Shown here piece by piece: positions 35,480 through 47,258 of a DNA stretch of 64,000 nt. The stretch's first letter is position 1; each line of letters opens with the position of its first letter. A model generated the notes under the pieces. The model saw only the letters and a list, made by a program, of their open reading frames with translations, made no database searches and was not told the DNA's origin. Origin of the DNA: Pithys albifrons albifrons (lineage: Eukaryota; Chordata; Aves; Passeriformes; Thamnophilidae); contig NC_092475.1 in assembly GCF_047495875.1 (NCBI RefSeq), positions 10,382,501-10,446,500 of the forward strand, in the 5' to 3' direction. Position numbers and translations under genes: made by a program.

Positions 35480-35690
35480 GTTTCCATTGTAAATTCCCAT
35501 GGGACTGAGGAAATATAGTAGCGCTTAATTTTAATAGTTCCATCATTGTAGATTGGCTGGGTATTAATTGTGTTAATGGTGATCATACTGAATTCATTTG
35601 GTATTTATTGAGAGACCACCTGTGCACCCATATGGTTTCCATCATTATTTAGGAGTAGTTAATGGACCCATTAGGAGTTAGCAGAAAGAT
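35480..35690. promoter_or_regulatory. Candidate conserved noncoding / enhancer-like block
   Basis: Non-repetitive AT-rich DNA with AGTAGCGCTTAATTTTAATAG (retained CpG), GATTGGCTGG (reverse CCAAT-type), GGTATTAATTGTGTTAATGG, GAATTCATTTGG and repeated TTAATGG/TTAGGAG motifs near the end. TTAAT pairs are compatible with homeodomain or HNF1-like binding. Conservation is inferred from texture and not shown. Confidence 0.35.
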
Positions 35691-38600
35691 GTGGGCTGGC
35701 AGTACTTCCCGAGAGTGGTAGAAACATTCTGTTGATATCCATTGCATTTTGAGGATTTTCCAAAGAGCTATTTGCTTCCCACCAATTTTCTTTCTCTTTA
35801 AATTATATATACTCTTAGCTTACAAGAACTCTGGGGAAAATGAATTCATGTTTCTTTGCCGATGACAAATCTAAGGGGACAACCTTCACCCTTTTGATTT
35901 TGCAAATATCTTCTAGCACGTGTCCTGCGTAGCTCTCTGGAAGAAGCAGGGCATAGGAAGTCTTCCTGCATCTCTGGTGGGTGGATGCACTCCTGTGCTG
36001 GGGGCAGAGGTTGAGAGAGGATGGGGAAAAGGGGAAATGTTTACTGGGACTCTGCAGTGTGACAAATTTGCCCACGCAATATGCAGTCTCAATTGTGCAA
36101 GACCAGAAACCTGTGGTGGGGAGGGGATGGTGGGGGAGTCACATGCAGGGAGTCAGCCTTGACTGTCAGCAGAGGAGAAGGAAGAATGCCTGGGCTGGGT
36201 GTGGTGGTAACCAAGGCTGCTGGCTGACCGCAGTGACCTCCTGCTTTGATCCACAGATCTCAGAGACACTGCTCAGGCTCTGCTGCTGCACGGCGTGAGC
36301 AAACACGCACGAGGCTGGAGCAAAGGATTTCCATTTTTGGTGCCATCACAATGGGCAGATGGAGGAGCATCTGTGTAGCTTCAGTGCAAAAGGACAGTTA
36401 CTTTCAGCTGGAATCTCTAAAGCAATCTAAAAGGAGTTAAGTGTTTATTTCCCCAGAAACAGAATCTAACACGCCACACACATACTTGGAAATTTCAGGC
36501 TTATTTGCTGTGCACATCCCTAACAATACAAAGCTAATGCAAACTTTGCTCTGTACCAGTATCCAGCTGTCAGCCACCTTCAAGAACATTTGAACTTACT
36601 GGCCAATTACAACCAAATTCAATAAAACAGTAGAGGTCTCAAAGGTTTTAGATTTATACAGGTCTTGTAAAAATGAGGGGAAAGGACAGAAGGAAGAGGA
36701 GAGATCCCAGCTAGTGCCTTCACAGAGTACAAGGATCTCTGTCTTGGCTCAGTTTTGTAGTCTTACACATCAGGGACTCCACTCCCCAGTGAGGTTTTCT
36801 CTCCCTTACAGGTGTATAAAAGATTTTCTCCTATGTTTAAGCATTTAAAAAATTCTTTCCTTCATACACACACTTAATGAAGGAAGAAGCAATGATGCAG
36901 CTCTCCTAGATTTCAAGTCAGGAAGCCACACATCATGCAAAACTTAAATTCATTAGTTGTCTTGCTCATGGAAATACTTGTTTCATGTAAATAAGAAGGG
37001 ACTGAGCTGTCTTCTATTTTTGCTAGATAAACAATTAAGTTAACAGTTATTCATCATGAGTGTATTCACATTGTGAACAAGGCCTGAAACAGTAATTTCT
37101 GCATGTAAAGAATATAATCAAGGTATTTTTGGCATGACTCTGGTGATTATTCATACTTATATTCACAACCTGATGCTGTTAAATGGGGCTGTGTTCTCAC
37201 AATCACACCTCTGGCATTTAAAGAAGGCTCTTTTCTGCAGGATAGGAAACCAGGTCAGATTTCAATGCACCTCTTGACAAAAGCCCCTTCTTTTTGTAAA
37301 CTGTGTGTATTTAGGCTGTTTCCTTGACCAGCTATTAATAAAATATACACTTCCACATTAGCATTTTCATAATTCCCTTTTGAAGGAAATCTCCCAAATG
37401 TCTTAATTTACTACGCTTAAGTTTGAAGTGCACAACAGCCTTGAAGTGTGCAAACTACATTATTTTGGAGGAAATTTAAATAAAAAAGATGTGCATTCAA
37501 AGAGCTTCAGCTGATAATGAGGTTTTAGTCCCGTGCACTGGTTTAGATCCACAGCAAAATAGCTCCCAAACACAGGATTTGGAAGTTGGGTTCCCATCAC
37601 CAGTAGTTTCATCACAGACTTCGCCCCTCTTTCATGGTATGTCTTTATGCCCATGTTGGTGCTCTGTGAAGATCAGAACATGTGTACAGAGTGGGTATTG
37701 CTCCCAGGAGAAGTTTCTTAAGAACAGATATTATAAAGTCATTTCCCAAGTTTTAAGACAACTTCTCAGTTCATTTTTTTTATAACTGCTTCTTAATAAT
37801 AGAGCAGTGCTTTTGCTTTTTGTTTCATGTATCAGTGATGTAAAATGTTAGTGGCTTGCAATTTCACAACATTGAGAAGAAGGGAGGATTTGGTGACTTC
37901 ACAGTTAAATCTAACAGCTTTCCAGACTTCGTCCTAGCCCTCAGCATGGCTGTGCCCCTTGGTCAAAAACCATTCATAGGTGGCTCCTCAGAGGGTTGGC
38001 ATGAAGCGAGTTATGGCTTCAGTTCCTGCCCTGAAAGACACTGCCTTCAAAGAGAGGAAAATCTGATTGCCACCCTGCTTATAAAACCTAGAGGCAAAAC
38101 CAAATAGGAGGTTCATAAAAGCTGAAGCACTTTTGTCCCTGGGGAAGGTCAAGGTAAGATCTTCACAAATGGAGGCAATCCTGAACTAACTCACACATTC
38201 AGTGAAAGAAGAGTTGCAGAAACATGCAATGTTTTCTGATGGTTTTGGAAAAACCCCAAAAGACTGGGGCTTGGCTAGTTGTTACAGAATTTAGGGGCAT
38301 TTTTCTGAAAAGGAACACTTTGAAATGGAAATGTTCCATGCCATGAATTGCCTTTGATTCTTCAGATTTTCTTCAGTCTGATACACCCCTACTTTCCTTT
38401 CCCTGCCATGATTTCCTCTCATCCTGTCTCACCAGTCTCTTAATAATGTTACCATCTTTATGCTTTTAAATTTTTTCTAGTCACTTTCTATAAAAAGACC
38501 TGAATCACAAACATTTTTAATTCTAGTACCTTTGTGCTCATATTTTTTCAATATTGCAATAATTATTTTTCAAATTTTTCCTATTTGCATTTTCTCTCCT

Positions 38601-41600
38601 CTAGTTCTAGCATTCCTGCCTTTGTTTAGTCTACTGTCTTTACTTTTCCTATCTACTCTGCAAAAATACAGTATTAAAACTGTTGGAGTTGTTTTATGTT
38701 GGAAAGTTTAGCTTCTCTGTGGCTCCACATATGAGAAACCCCTCTGTGCTGATCCAGTGCCACACAATGATGCCAAATTTCCACATGGTACCCCCGTTCA
38801 GCTGTACAGAGCTGTGCTGGTGCTGCTAGTCCTGGTCTAGCTGTTCCATTGCAGGACATATTTTTGGGAATTATTGCCCAATGTGGTTTTTTTCCTAGTC
38901 TTTGCTTTCTTACCTTCTCTACTGTGATGACTGTGCATGAGGGCTTTAAAACTTATGGTCACATTGGAACCATTTTGCTGCCTGTTATTTAAAATCCCTC
39001 CCTCATCTTTTTTTGTTTTTAGGGTCCACACAGCTGAAGCTGTGCCTGAAATGCAAAACATCTCCATGCTTTATTCTTTAGCAAAGGACTGGAAAGGACT
39101 GGAAACAAGGCAGGTAGAAACTACTTTCTTTTAAAACCCCCTTGCAGTAGCTAAAATGAGCAGCCAATGGATCCTCCTAGAAACCCACATTGAAGCAGCT
39201 CCCAAACAGCTCCATAAGGTACAGTGATCCATCACATCTTCCCTGCACATGTGCTTTTAGTGAAGTCCATTCCATAACTAACACTTTCTGGTGTGCTTTT
39301 GGGGTGTAAACTGCAGCAATGATGCACAGGATGCTGAAGGTAGTTTCCCTGTGGGGAGCCAGGGCTGCCCATGTGAAAGAGAAGCCAAAAAGAGCAGTTT
39401 AAGATTTTTCCTGTTCCAAATGGAAATTCAGCATGAAAGAGAAGTACTTGCATATGTGCTGAATGTTGTGGAAAGGCTGGATGTGGTGGTAGAGCTGTGA
39501 ATATTTCCTCAAACAGGTATTTGGTGTTTAGAAGTCAATAACTTGTGAATTCCTGGAAGGGATCTGCAAGCTGTGCCTGTACTTCTCCATACTTCACACA
39601 GCACAATTAGTACTGGGTCACCCTAAAATGACAGGGGAAAGTAGGCACACACCTGCAGGTCAGCCAGGATGCTCCATCTCTGCAGGAGGAGGAAGTAGAA
39701 GAGGAACTGAACTTCTTGATGTAGGTCTATAGAATCAGTTAACAACAGACTTAGGCATGTTTGTGCCCAGTCCTGCATGTGTTCCACCCACTCTGCTCGG
39801 TCATGTATTGTAGGAAACATTTCCCACAGTTTTAGATATCTCCTGTGTCTAAATATATCTGAGTAATTCATGTATACCTCTGTGTAGACCTGACACCTGA
39901 GCTAGCTGACTGCTGGGGCTTTGTTGTTGATGGGCAGAGAGGAGCACTGCTAAAGCATGACTCTTCTGACCATCTTTAGATGTCCTTTTTAGAAGGAGAT
40001 AGTTGGTAACCCTAGAAATGCTTGTCTATCTCCCTTGACTAAACGCAGAGACCAGAGTAATCAGCTGAGCAGCAGATTCCTGAACTTCTCTGGGGTGAAT
40101 TCCACCCCAGCTACACTTTGGAGGACTCTTGATCGCACAAAGATGCTGCACAGGTCAGGGTATAAAGCCCTTAAATGAAAGGTCCCCAGACCTTTGAAGA
40201 TATTTACTGGGGCACCCACAGCTCACTCCTGTGCTTTGGGAGAGGTTGAGCTGAGGCCACCTTGTTCCATGGCTGGTCTGGCCACTGGTGGGGATGTTGG
40301 GCTAAACATTCTTGTGTGGTTTGTACATTAACACATGAAGGATGGAAGGATCTAATCCTGGGATCAGGGGTGAACTTACACTTATCTGATAGCACCCACA
40401 AGGGTTTTCTTAAAAATGGGACCTAGCTTTGAGTCAGTGGCTTTAATACTGAAATGGAGGGTGATCTCAGTTACACAGAATAAAGCTTGGGGAGCAGCAG
40501 GTGAGATATATGGAACCAGGAAAGTAATTGCCATTAGCCTTTGATCCTTAACTTGTGTATTCAGACTCTGCAGAAACTCCCCCTAAACATAAATACTTCA
40601 TTATTTATACTTGTGATTATGTTTTTTAATGGATTTCTACCCTTGCTTCCATTGAGTACAATCTGTGTGGCAAAAAATACTGACAGATCTGGTCTGTCCA
40701 CCATGTTTTGACTCCCAGGGAACTGAAGAACCGTGAGAAGGTCTGATGTGATGTTATTTCAACCCCACAAATAGCTGCCTAAGTGATACAAAGTGCTTGG
40801 AAAAAAGAAAAAGAAAAGTAAACAGAAATACCTGGAATGAAAATGTAAGTCCCCAGAGCCACAAATACTGCAGTCTGTCAGAGCAGGAAGGATTGACAAC
40901 CCAACCCCTCTTGGTGGTGTCTAGTATCTCTAAAAGCTTCTCTGGGTGATTTGTCCACATTTAACACTGTGCACAAGGGGAAGTAGAACAAACTGTTTTG
41001 TTCCTTTTAATCAGTCGTATTCAGCTGCCTGTTGCTCCTCTTCTCTGAGACCTTGGCAGAGACTGCACCAGGTCTCAGACATCTAAATCAGTGAAGCTCC
41101 ATGACTGTCATGTACGGAGCCTGACACAGCGTTTTCCTTCTCAGTCCTCTGCTGGTCCAGGCTCACCTGGAGGATGGCAGGAGTTTCATTTGAATCATGT
41201 GTGCTGCCCTGAGTGGACAGTGCTTTCCCTTTTGAACATTGGGCTCAACACTCTGACCAGCTATACCTAAACTTAACCCATCTGCTCCCAATGCAATTGC
41301 TTGGCTTTGCTTATCCCATCCCATCCAGCTCCAGAGAATTGTTCTTCTGCCACCCCCAGGCGCATGACCATGCAGGAAAGGTTATGTTATGCAAAACTTG
41401 TGTTCCCACCTCAGGGAAGACACAGCCATTGTGTCTCCTTTCCCTTGCACTGAATCAAGTCTTTCAATAGACCCTGTGAGAACCCAGCACAGCTGATCAC
41501 GGTGCAGACCAACAAGGCTTTTGTTATTCTTTGTGGGAGGCCACAGGTATTATTTTTTGGGGCTGTGTAAACCACCACACATTAACTATGAACTATACGT

Positions 41601-43599
41601 CATCTGGAAGGGATGTTATGCCCCCTTCATTCATTACTTCATTTTAGACTTTATTTTCCTAAGTGAATTAATCTTTATTTACTTTTCCTTCTTTTAGATA
41701 TGAACATCACACATGCAGTAGGTATTCAAGAATCCACCAACACTAGAACTACGGGTTCTAAACCAAGGAGTATCCAAATGTTATGGAATGGAGAGCTCAT
41801 ACTTTGTGGCACAGCAGATTTTAGCCAATAAATGTTCAGTTTAGGATAATACTGAAAAGCCTGACCTTGGTTTTACCCATGCAGCGTCAATGTTTCAGCA
41901 CAAACCAGGAGTTATTTACAGGGGTGCCCTGGGAGAGATGGGATCTACTGGGACTTTTTGGCTGCCAGTGATGCAAAATGACTATTTGGGTAGGAAACAG
42001 CAGGCCTGGATCACTGGGCTGTAGGTCATAATACCCAAGATATTACTGTCTTTTTGATTGTGCCCATTTGCCCTTAACATAGGATAAACCCTTTAACCTC
42101 CTCCATCCAGCTCTTGGCTGTTCAGCTTGCCTGGCCACAGCTTGTCTGTAGTGATTTTATTATCTATACTGACCCTAAAACAAAAAGGTTGATCAGACAC
42201 AGAAGTGAATCTGGAAGACAGCATTTATATTTGGGGAGGAAAAACTTTCTGGAGACAGGCTGCAGAGCCACATCTTAAATTCTCCAAGTTTCCAATTAAT
42301 TTAGGCCCAGGTCTTAAGCTCGAGCACATCTGGAACTATTACTGCTCCAAACATGTGGTATATGTCCTAGAAGAAAGATTTATAAAACAAAATATTAAAA
42401 AAACCCAAGCAGTACCAACCCCCTGAGTAAGCAAGGCAGTGCTGCTACCAAAACCAGTGCCAACAACTTTGGAAACTCCAAATAAAGTTATATAATAATG
42501 ACAAATATCAAACATGCTGCAGGAAATGGGATAGGGGGAAATGCTTCGCTGCCTGCTACTCTTTTCCTAGCCCACCCATGTGTAAGTGACTCCATAAACC
42601 CTTGGCAGCATCTGGCATGCTGGACCTGGGCAGGTGCCAGCCAGGGGGCTTCCACTGGTTTTGAAAGTTGTATTTTACATATATATATATATATATGATA
42701 TCAATCTGAAAGGCTGAGTGAGCCACTGAAATCAAGATAAGCAAAGACAGCAGGTTGCTGCATGTTCTGCATGTTCTCCAGATCCTGTGTCCCGTTACTA
42801 TGCCGGGCCACCTCCTCTAATGAGGTTCTTATGCAACTTTATTTCTGTTACAGGGTACCTGAGGCCTTCCTTCAGTAGCAAACTTGCAGCTGATTATGGA
42901 GACCAGTATTTTGTCATAAATTTTTCAGGCAAAAGAAGCTACTGCATTTGGCTTTCAGTGTCCCAAACACAAAGATTTCTCTTTGCAATAAGAAATGTTA
43001 GATTTTTCTATGCAATTAGATACAAAAATATGCCATTTTCTTATTTGTATCTATGATTTATTCTCTGAAGCATCTCCTTAGTGAGGTGACACTTGAGGCT
43101 TCACAAAAAGGGAAAAAAATTACTATCTCTAACCCAAAGAAAATGCTCAGTGGATGCTTGTTGCTAATGTTTGAAAGCAGCAGAAAGAGCTGCAAAGAAG
43201 TTCTCTCTGAACCAGTTGTGGTGGTGAGAGCCTTACAGGGAACAAAGGGCCCATCTGGGTCAGAAGTACTGGAGGCTGAAGCAGCAAGGCAGGTTGGTAT
43301 TGTCACCCAGAGAGGAGCACAACATGTGTTGAACTCGCTGGTTGCACCCTGTTACCTACCAGGTGTTTTGAGGGGAACCAAGGCCTGGATCTGCCTAATC
43401 ACTCCTTATCTTGGGGTCACACCAACACAAGTGTCACTTTTTGCTTTTCTGCCCCCTGAAATGTCTTTGAGCATCTGCCCCGTGCAGGAATTCAGCCATG
43501 TCTGAAAAGAAGACCCTTCAGAAAACCAAAGTGTTTTCCTGTGTCTTAACTTCAGCTGGAAAATGGAGCACAGACTCCAACTCACAGACTAAACATTGG
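35691..43599. other. Gene-free unique sequence with minor repeats
   Basis: No gene is supported. It contains a 10-bp tandem duplication (AAAGGACTGG) at 39083-39102, an (AT)9 at 42679 and an AT-rich stretch at 38500-38590. The stretch 36990-37220 (AACAATTAAGTTAACAG, GTGATTATTCATACTTATATTC) might be regulatory but is weak. A 150-codon plus-strand open frame at 43053-43505 and an 86-codon minus frame at 35815-36075 have no recognisable domain. Confidence 0.55.
42679..42696. repeat. (AT)9 microsatellite
   Basis: Nine AT units follow TATTTTAC and precede GATATC. A perfect short dinucleotide repeat. Confidence 0.9.
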
Positions 43600-43762
43600 G
43601 ACCTATTATTTCTTCTTTTGTTTTAAGCTCACATCAGCAACAGGGAACGGAAAAAACGTGTGAATCAGGTCATTTCCAAGTTATGTGATTCACTCTGATA
43701 GGATGTTGCATTTCTTTGTCTCTCTTCAAGGAATCACGTGGAACAAAGCCACAACAGGCTGC
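43600..43762 (+). repeat. Unrecognised dispersed repeat, copy 2
   Basis: The partner of 30580-30760 in the same orientation, about 13 kb away. It has the same ordered blocks, including CCAAGTTATGTGATTCACTC, CTCTTCAAGGAATCACGTGG and GCCACAACAGGCTG. It is slightly shorter than copy 1 through gaps near its middle. The divergence suggests an old insertion. Family not recognised. Confidence 0.6.
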
Positions 43763-44458
43763 TGACTTAGTGTGGGGTGGGGGTGGGTGGAGGGAAAGAG
43801 CAAAAGTGCCTCTTATTTTAGAAATAATTATCATGCTTATCTTCTTCCAGGTGTCTCCAAGGCCTGTAGAGGTTTGACAGGATTCCCATGAAGGAGAACT
43901 TTTGCCCACAGCTCTGTCCCATTATCTCTCTCACATAGAATAGAGTTGGAGGCTTGTGGCTGAGTGACCTCAGCATCCTTGCGAAAGTAGTTTGCTTGCA
44001 TTATTCTCACAACACGTGATTCCACAAGAAACACCACTCTGTGCCTAGTTATTTTTCCTTAACTCTTTCCTGGGAGGAAAAGCTCTGAAAAACACAGATA
44101 TATGTGACCTTCTGGCACTTGCCCACATCTGTGCCTTCCAGGGCGGGGTCCTTTGCCCCTAAAGACACCTTCCCCTGCCCTCCAGGATAAGGTGACCAGG
44201 TTAAGGATAAGCACTGACCTCACGGTGCCTGTTTGCCAGCCTATAACATGCTAAAACTTTATAATGGGCATCTTCTTAGTCCTACGTTAGGAGTGCATGA
44301 AGGGAGCAACAGACTTTGGGATTAAACAGATTTTTTTTCTCTAAAAAAGTTGAAGCACTGTAAGGGCATAAAATGGAGAAGTCCTGTCCTCTTTAAACAT
44401 CACTATCAAGTATATGCTTTCTTCTCACAATACTGTTTTTTCTCTCCTCTTTTCAGGG
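43763..44458. other. Gene-free sequence with a splice-acceptor-like end
   Basis: No gene is seen. A G-rich stretch (TGTGGGGTGGGGGTGGGTGG) lies near 43770-43790. A strong pyrimidine tract ending in CAG (TTTTTTCTCTCCTCTTTTCAG, about 44436-44456) abuts the CR1 fragment. It matches a 3' splice site well, but no partner donor or coding frame is evident. Confidence 0.5.
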
Positions 44459-44525
44459 TATCACAAAATATCCTGAGTTTGAAGGGACCCACAAGGATCA
44501 TCAAGTTCAACTCAGCCCTGCACTT
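44459..44525 (-). mobile_element. Short CR1 LINE 3'-end fragment, minus strand
   Basis: Antisense CR1 terminus: TATCACAAAATATCCTGAGTT, GAAGGGACCCACAAGGATCA, TCAAGTTCAACTCAGCCCTGCAC. The similarity stops after about 67 bases, where CR1 normally continues with AGGAC. It is a small decayed fragment of the same kind as 49500-49795. Confidence 0.8.
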
Positions 44526-44782
44526 AGCAAGGCAGGCACTCTGCACTCATCTGTCAGTGCAAACAGTACAATGAAACTCCCTACTGCTATGCAGGGAAAC
44601 CTCGTTCAGTTAATTGAGTCTTCCCAGTGTTCCGAATTTAGATGTTTCCTGAGTGATGACAGCTTCAGACAGGAGTCTCCCAGCAGCAAGAAAGTAGAGC
44701 CAGTAAAAAGGTAGGAACACACAGTAGCTTATCACTGTGCAGGAGGAAATTGTCCCTGCCACATAATGGACGTTGTCATATT

Positions 44783-45067
44783 TCATGAAGACTCCTGATT
44801 TAAGTAAGTTAAAACTTGTTGTTCATAATCTGGATGAAATCCAGGTGTTGCAGAGCGCCAAACCATCACCTCCTCCAAGGTGGATCCCTCGTGGTCTGGG
44901 CGCTGAGCACACACAGGAGTCCTGAGGGCCACAAAAGCTTTGTAAGTCACAGGTGCCACCGTGATCTCCACTCCCAAGTCAGGGCACTTGCTGGCTGCCA
45001 AACTGTACGTGGTGATTACACAGTGTGGACATCTCATCAGCTGCTCAGATGAGGCCTTCTGACTCAT
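44783..45067 (-). other. Unrecognised 94-codon open frame, weak coding candidate
   Basis: A minus-strand frame from ATG (45067) to TGA (44783-44785), preceded closely by an in-frame TAA. The ATG context is fair (G at -3). Codon choice looks protein-like (many GTG, GAG, CTG, ATC, CAG). The product has a CPHC motif near residue 12 and ends FHPDYEQQVLTYLNQESS. I recognise no family. No signal peptide, membrane segment, nearby polyadenylation signal or convincing splice partner is visible. Several frames of this size occur by chance in the window, so I hold this weakly. Confidence 0.15.
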
Positions 45068-45117
45068 TTCCACTTAGAATCTAGATGACAGTTTGGTTTG
45101 AATTAGCCATGGGCTAA

Positions 45118-45260
45118 AGCCAAAACCCTGGATCAAAACTTCCTCAGATTTTGGGAAGACTCCAGGCTGGATCTGAGCTCAGCACATGGCTTTCAGTTAC
45201 AAAAGGATTGGAGCCAAACCCTGGATCAGAACATTCCCAGAATATGGGGAAGCTCAGAGA
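45118..45260. repeat. Old tandem duplication, 94-bp period
   Basis: AGCCAAAACCCTGGATCAAAAC (from 45118) recurs as AGCCAAACCCTGGATCAGAAC from 45212. Each is followed by a related TTTGGGAAG or TATGGGGAAG stretch and CTCCAGG or CTCAGAG. A third, looser match lies at 47921-47970. The wording recalls an old sauropsid repeat rich in GGATCC/GATCTGAA-type words, but the family is not certain. Confidence 0.6.
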
Positions 45261-45402
45261 CTGTCTTTGATGCTGAGATCATCTCAAACATGAGTTTCCA
45301 AGGATAAAATACTGTCCTTACGTTATGAGACTCCTTGTTTTCTTCCGTAGCTGTTGTATTTTTAGCACTGAACGTGTATCTTCTCAGTTCTTGAAAAAAT
45401 AG

Positions 45403-45461
45403 ATGTGTATGTGTGTCTGTGTGTCTGTCTGTGTGTCTGTGTGTCTGTGTCTATGTGTGTA
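45403..45461. repeat. (TGTGTC)n-type microsatellite
   Basis: A G/T/C tract built from TGTGTCTGTGTGTCTGTCTG-like units, about 59 bases, with a few interruptions. The plus-strand open frame through it (cysteine/valine-rich) is an artefact of the repeat. Confidence 0.9.
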
Positions 45462-45536
45462 TTTCAACTGCAAAAGCATCTCCTTTTCAATTTGCCTATA
45501 GGATATACAAGAGGGTTTTTGTCTTCAGTCCGACCC

Positions 45537-45573
45537 ATCAGTACCACCAGTAGCACCAGTGCCACCAGTGCCT
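45537..45573. repeat. CACCAGTRG-type minisatellite
   Basis: About four imperfect 9-base units: TACCACCAG, TAGCACCAG, TGCCACCAG, TGCC. It lies 75 bases from the TGTGTC microsatellite. It encodes a Ser/Thr-rich stretch in one frame, with no sign of being coding. Confidence 0.75.
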
Positions 45574-47190
45574 TTCAGTGCAGGAGTTATGGATGTGGCA
45601 CAGTGACTGCAGCAAGAGCTCCTCAGGCATGGTACCTCTGAGCTCAACATTATATGAACCCTTCAACGAAAAGCAAAGGACTGACGAGTAACAAAATTCC
45701 ACTTTCAAGCTGCTCAGGAGACACAGTGCTAACAAACAGCCCCCAGAAGGCGAGATCTTGCAATCTGCTGCTGCAGAGCTGCTGAGAAGTCCCAGGGATC
45801 TCAGTGTGTGAAGCTCGGGCAGGAAAGCACAAGAAATCTCACAGAAGGTGTCCCTCCAAACGTCTGGAAAACGTCAAAGCGCCTGCCACTCCATGCCGAG
45901 GAGAATCTCAGCTCCAACGCAAGGCTCTGCCAGCACAGTGCTGTGTCAGTAGCTCGAGGTTTACACACTTCAGTTGATACCTCTCCCTTGTCCTACAGAT
46001 GTTGCACTACATTTCAGATGGAGCCTCTAACAGTACAGCTGTTTGAACACATGTGCATTTTCCACTCAACAAACCACAAGAATAAGGCAGCAGGGTTACA
46101 ACATTTGGATCCTAGGGCTAGAATGAGAGAAGCAGAAAAGGTGTTTCTTTGGGAAATCTCTGTAGTTTTTCCTGTAGTTTCTCTCTTTCTGATTTTATTC
46201 ACTGACTGTGCTACACTCAGGCCATGGGGAAGGTAAGGTCTGATTGATATTGCAAGTGACAACTGAGGCCTTGAAATCATTTCTTTGGTTCATCTTTGGG
46301 AGGTGATAAGCCCAGAGCATTTTGCTTGTTTTGGAGAAGTAGAACGATTTTGGCTTTTATTTGCAAAAATGCACTTCATTCCAATTCCTGTTAATCCACT
46401 GGTACTTGTGAATAAATTAGAGCCTGCTCAATAAAGGGGTTTAAAAAGGAATTACCAGATATGCTCAGAAGGGGAAGATTTTATAATATTCTGTCCCCCT
46501 TTGCTATTATAAGATATTGGAAGAGATGATTAGGTCTCACCATGAGTTTCCCTAAATCATTGAATACCCTTTCTTCTATCATTAAAAAAGATGGGGATAC
46601 TCCCAGGAGTGATTTAATAAAATAAAGTGAGCTCCAAAATGGGCTTCTTAAGGAACAGGAGACCTCAGGTATCATTATTCTCTCACTGCCAAGGGCATTG
46701 ATTCCAGGTACCCTCAATTATTTGACTCCTGATTTATGTCAGTTGGTGTAAGGAGAATTGCACTCTTTTTCATCTCATCCAACATCTGGTTTTTTGAAAA
46801 ACAGATGTGCACAAATCAATCTGATTAATGTGCTTGATTCTGCAATTACTGCAGGATAAAACAGCAGCACACTAAAATCAACCTGGTGTCAAATTCTTGC
46901 TCCTACACCTTCACTGTTCAGCCTGTTCAGTGTTCCTACACCAACAGTGTTCAGTGTTGAATTAGGTCTTCGCTTTGCAAAACTTCTTTAGATACAGAAG
47001 GGCCAGAGGAAAATCCCTAGTGCCAGGACACAGAGTATTTCAGATGATCTAATGTGGATTTATCACTAATGGGGCTTCAATGAAAAAAATTAATGATTTT
47101 GAAAAGGCTACAGGCTATCTTGTGTGTTAATAGGGCTGAAAGATCCCTTTCTCACGAAGTTACTCAAGCTTAGATACTAACTGAAGTTGT
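45574..47190. other. Gene-free unique sequence
   Basis: No gene is supported. A 142-codon plus-strand frame at 45808-46236 ends in a hydrophobic stretch but has no recognisable domain. It overlaps a minus-strand frame of 88 codons. A small duplicated TTCAGTGTT motif lies near 46927-46960. Confidence 0.5.
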
Positions 47191-47258
47191 AAAAGAAAAA
47201 TATAAATATATAAAATATAAATAATTATATACATATATATATATAATATAAAAATATA
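47191..47258. repeat. AT-rich low-complexity tract
   Basis: Almost pure A/T: repeated ATATAAATATATAAAATATAA and ATATATATATATAATATAAAA. Simple sequence. Confidence 0.9.

Noticed and set aside
43053..43505. 150-codon plus-strand frame
   Set aside because: Overlaps a minus-strand frame, no domain recognised, no splice or polyadenylation context.
45403..45573. Coding frame through the TGTGTC and CACCAG repeats
   Set aside because: Its amino-acid pattern is fully explained by simple repeats.
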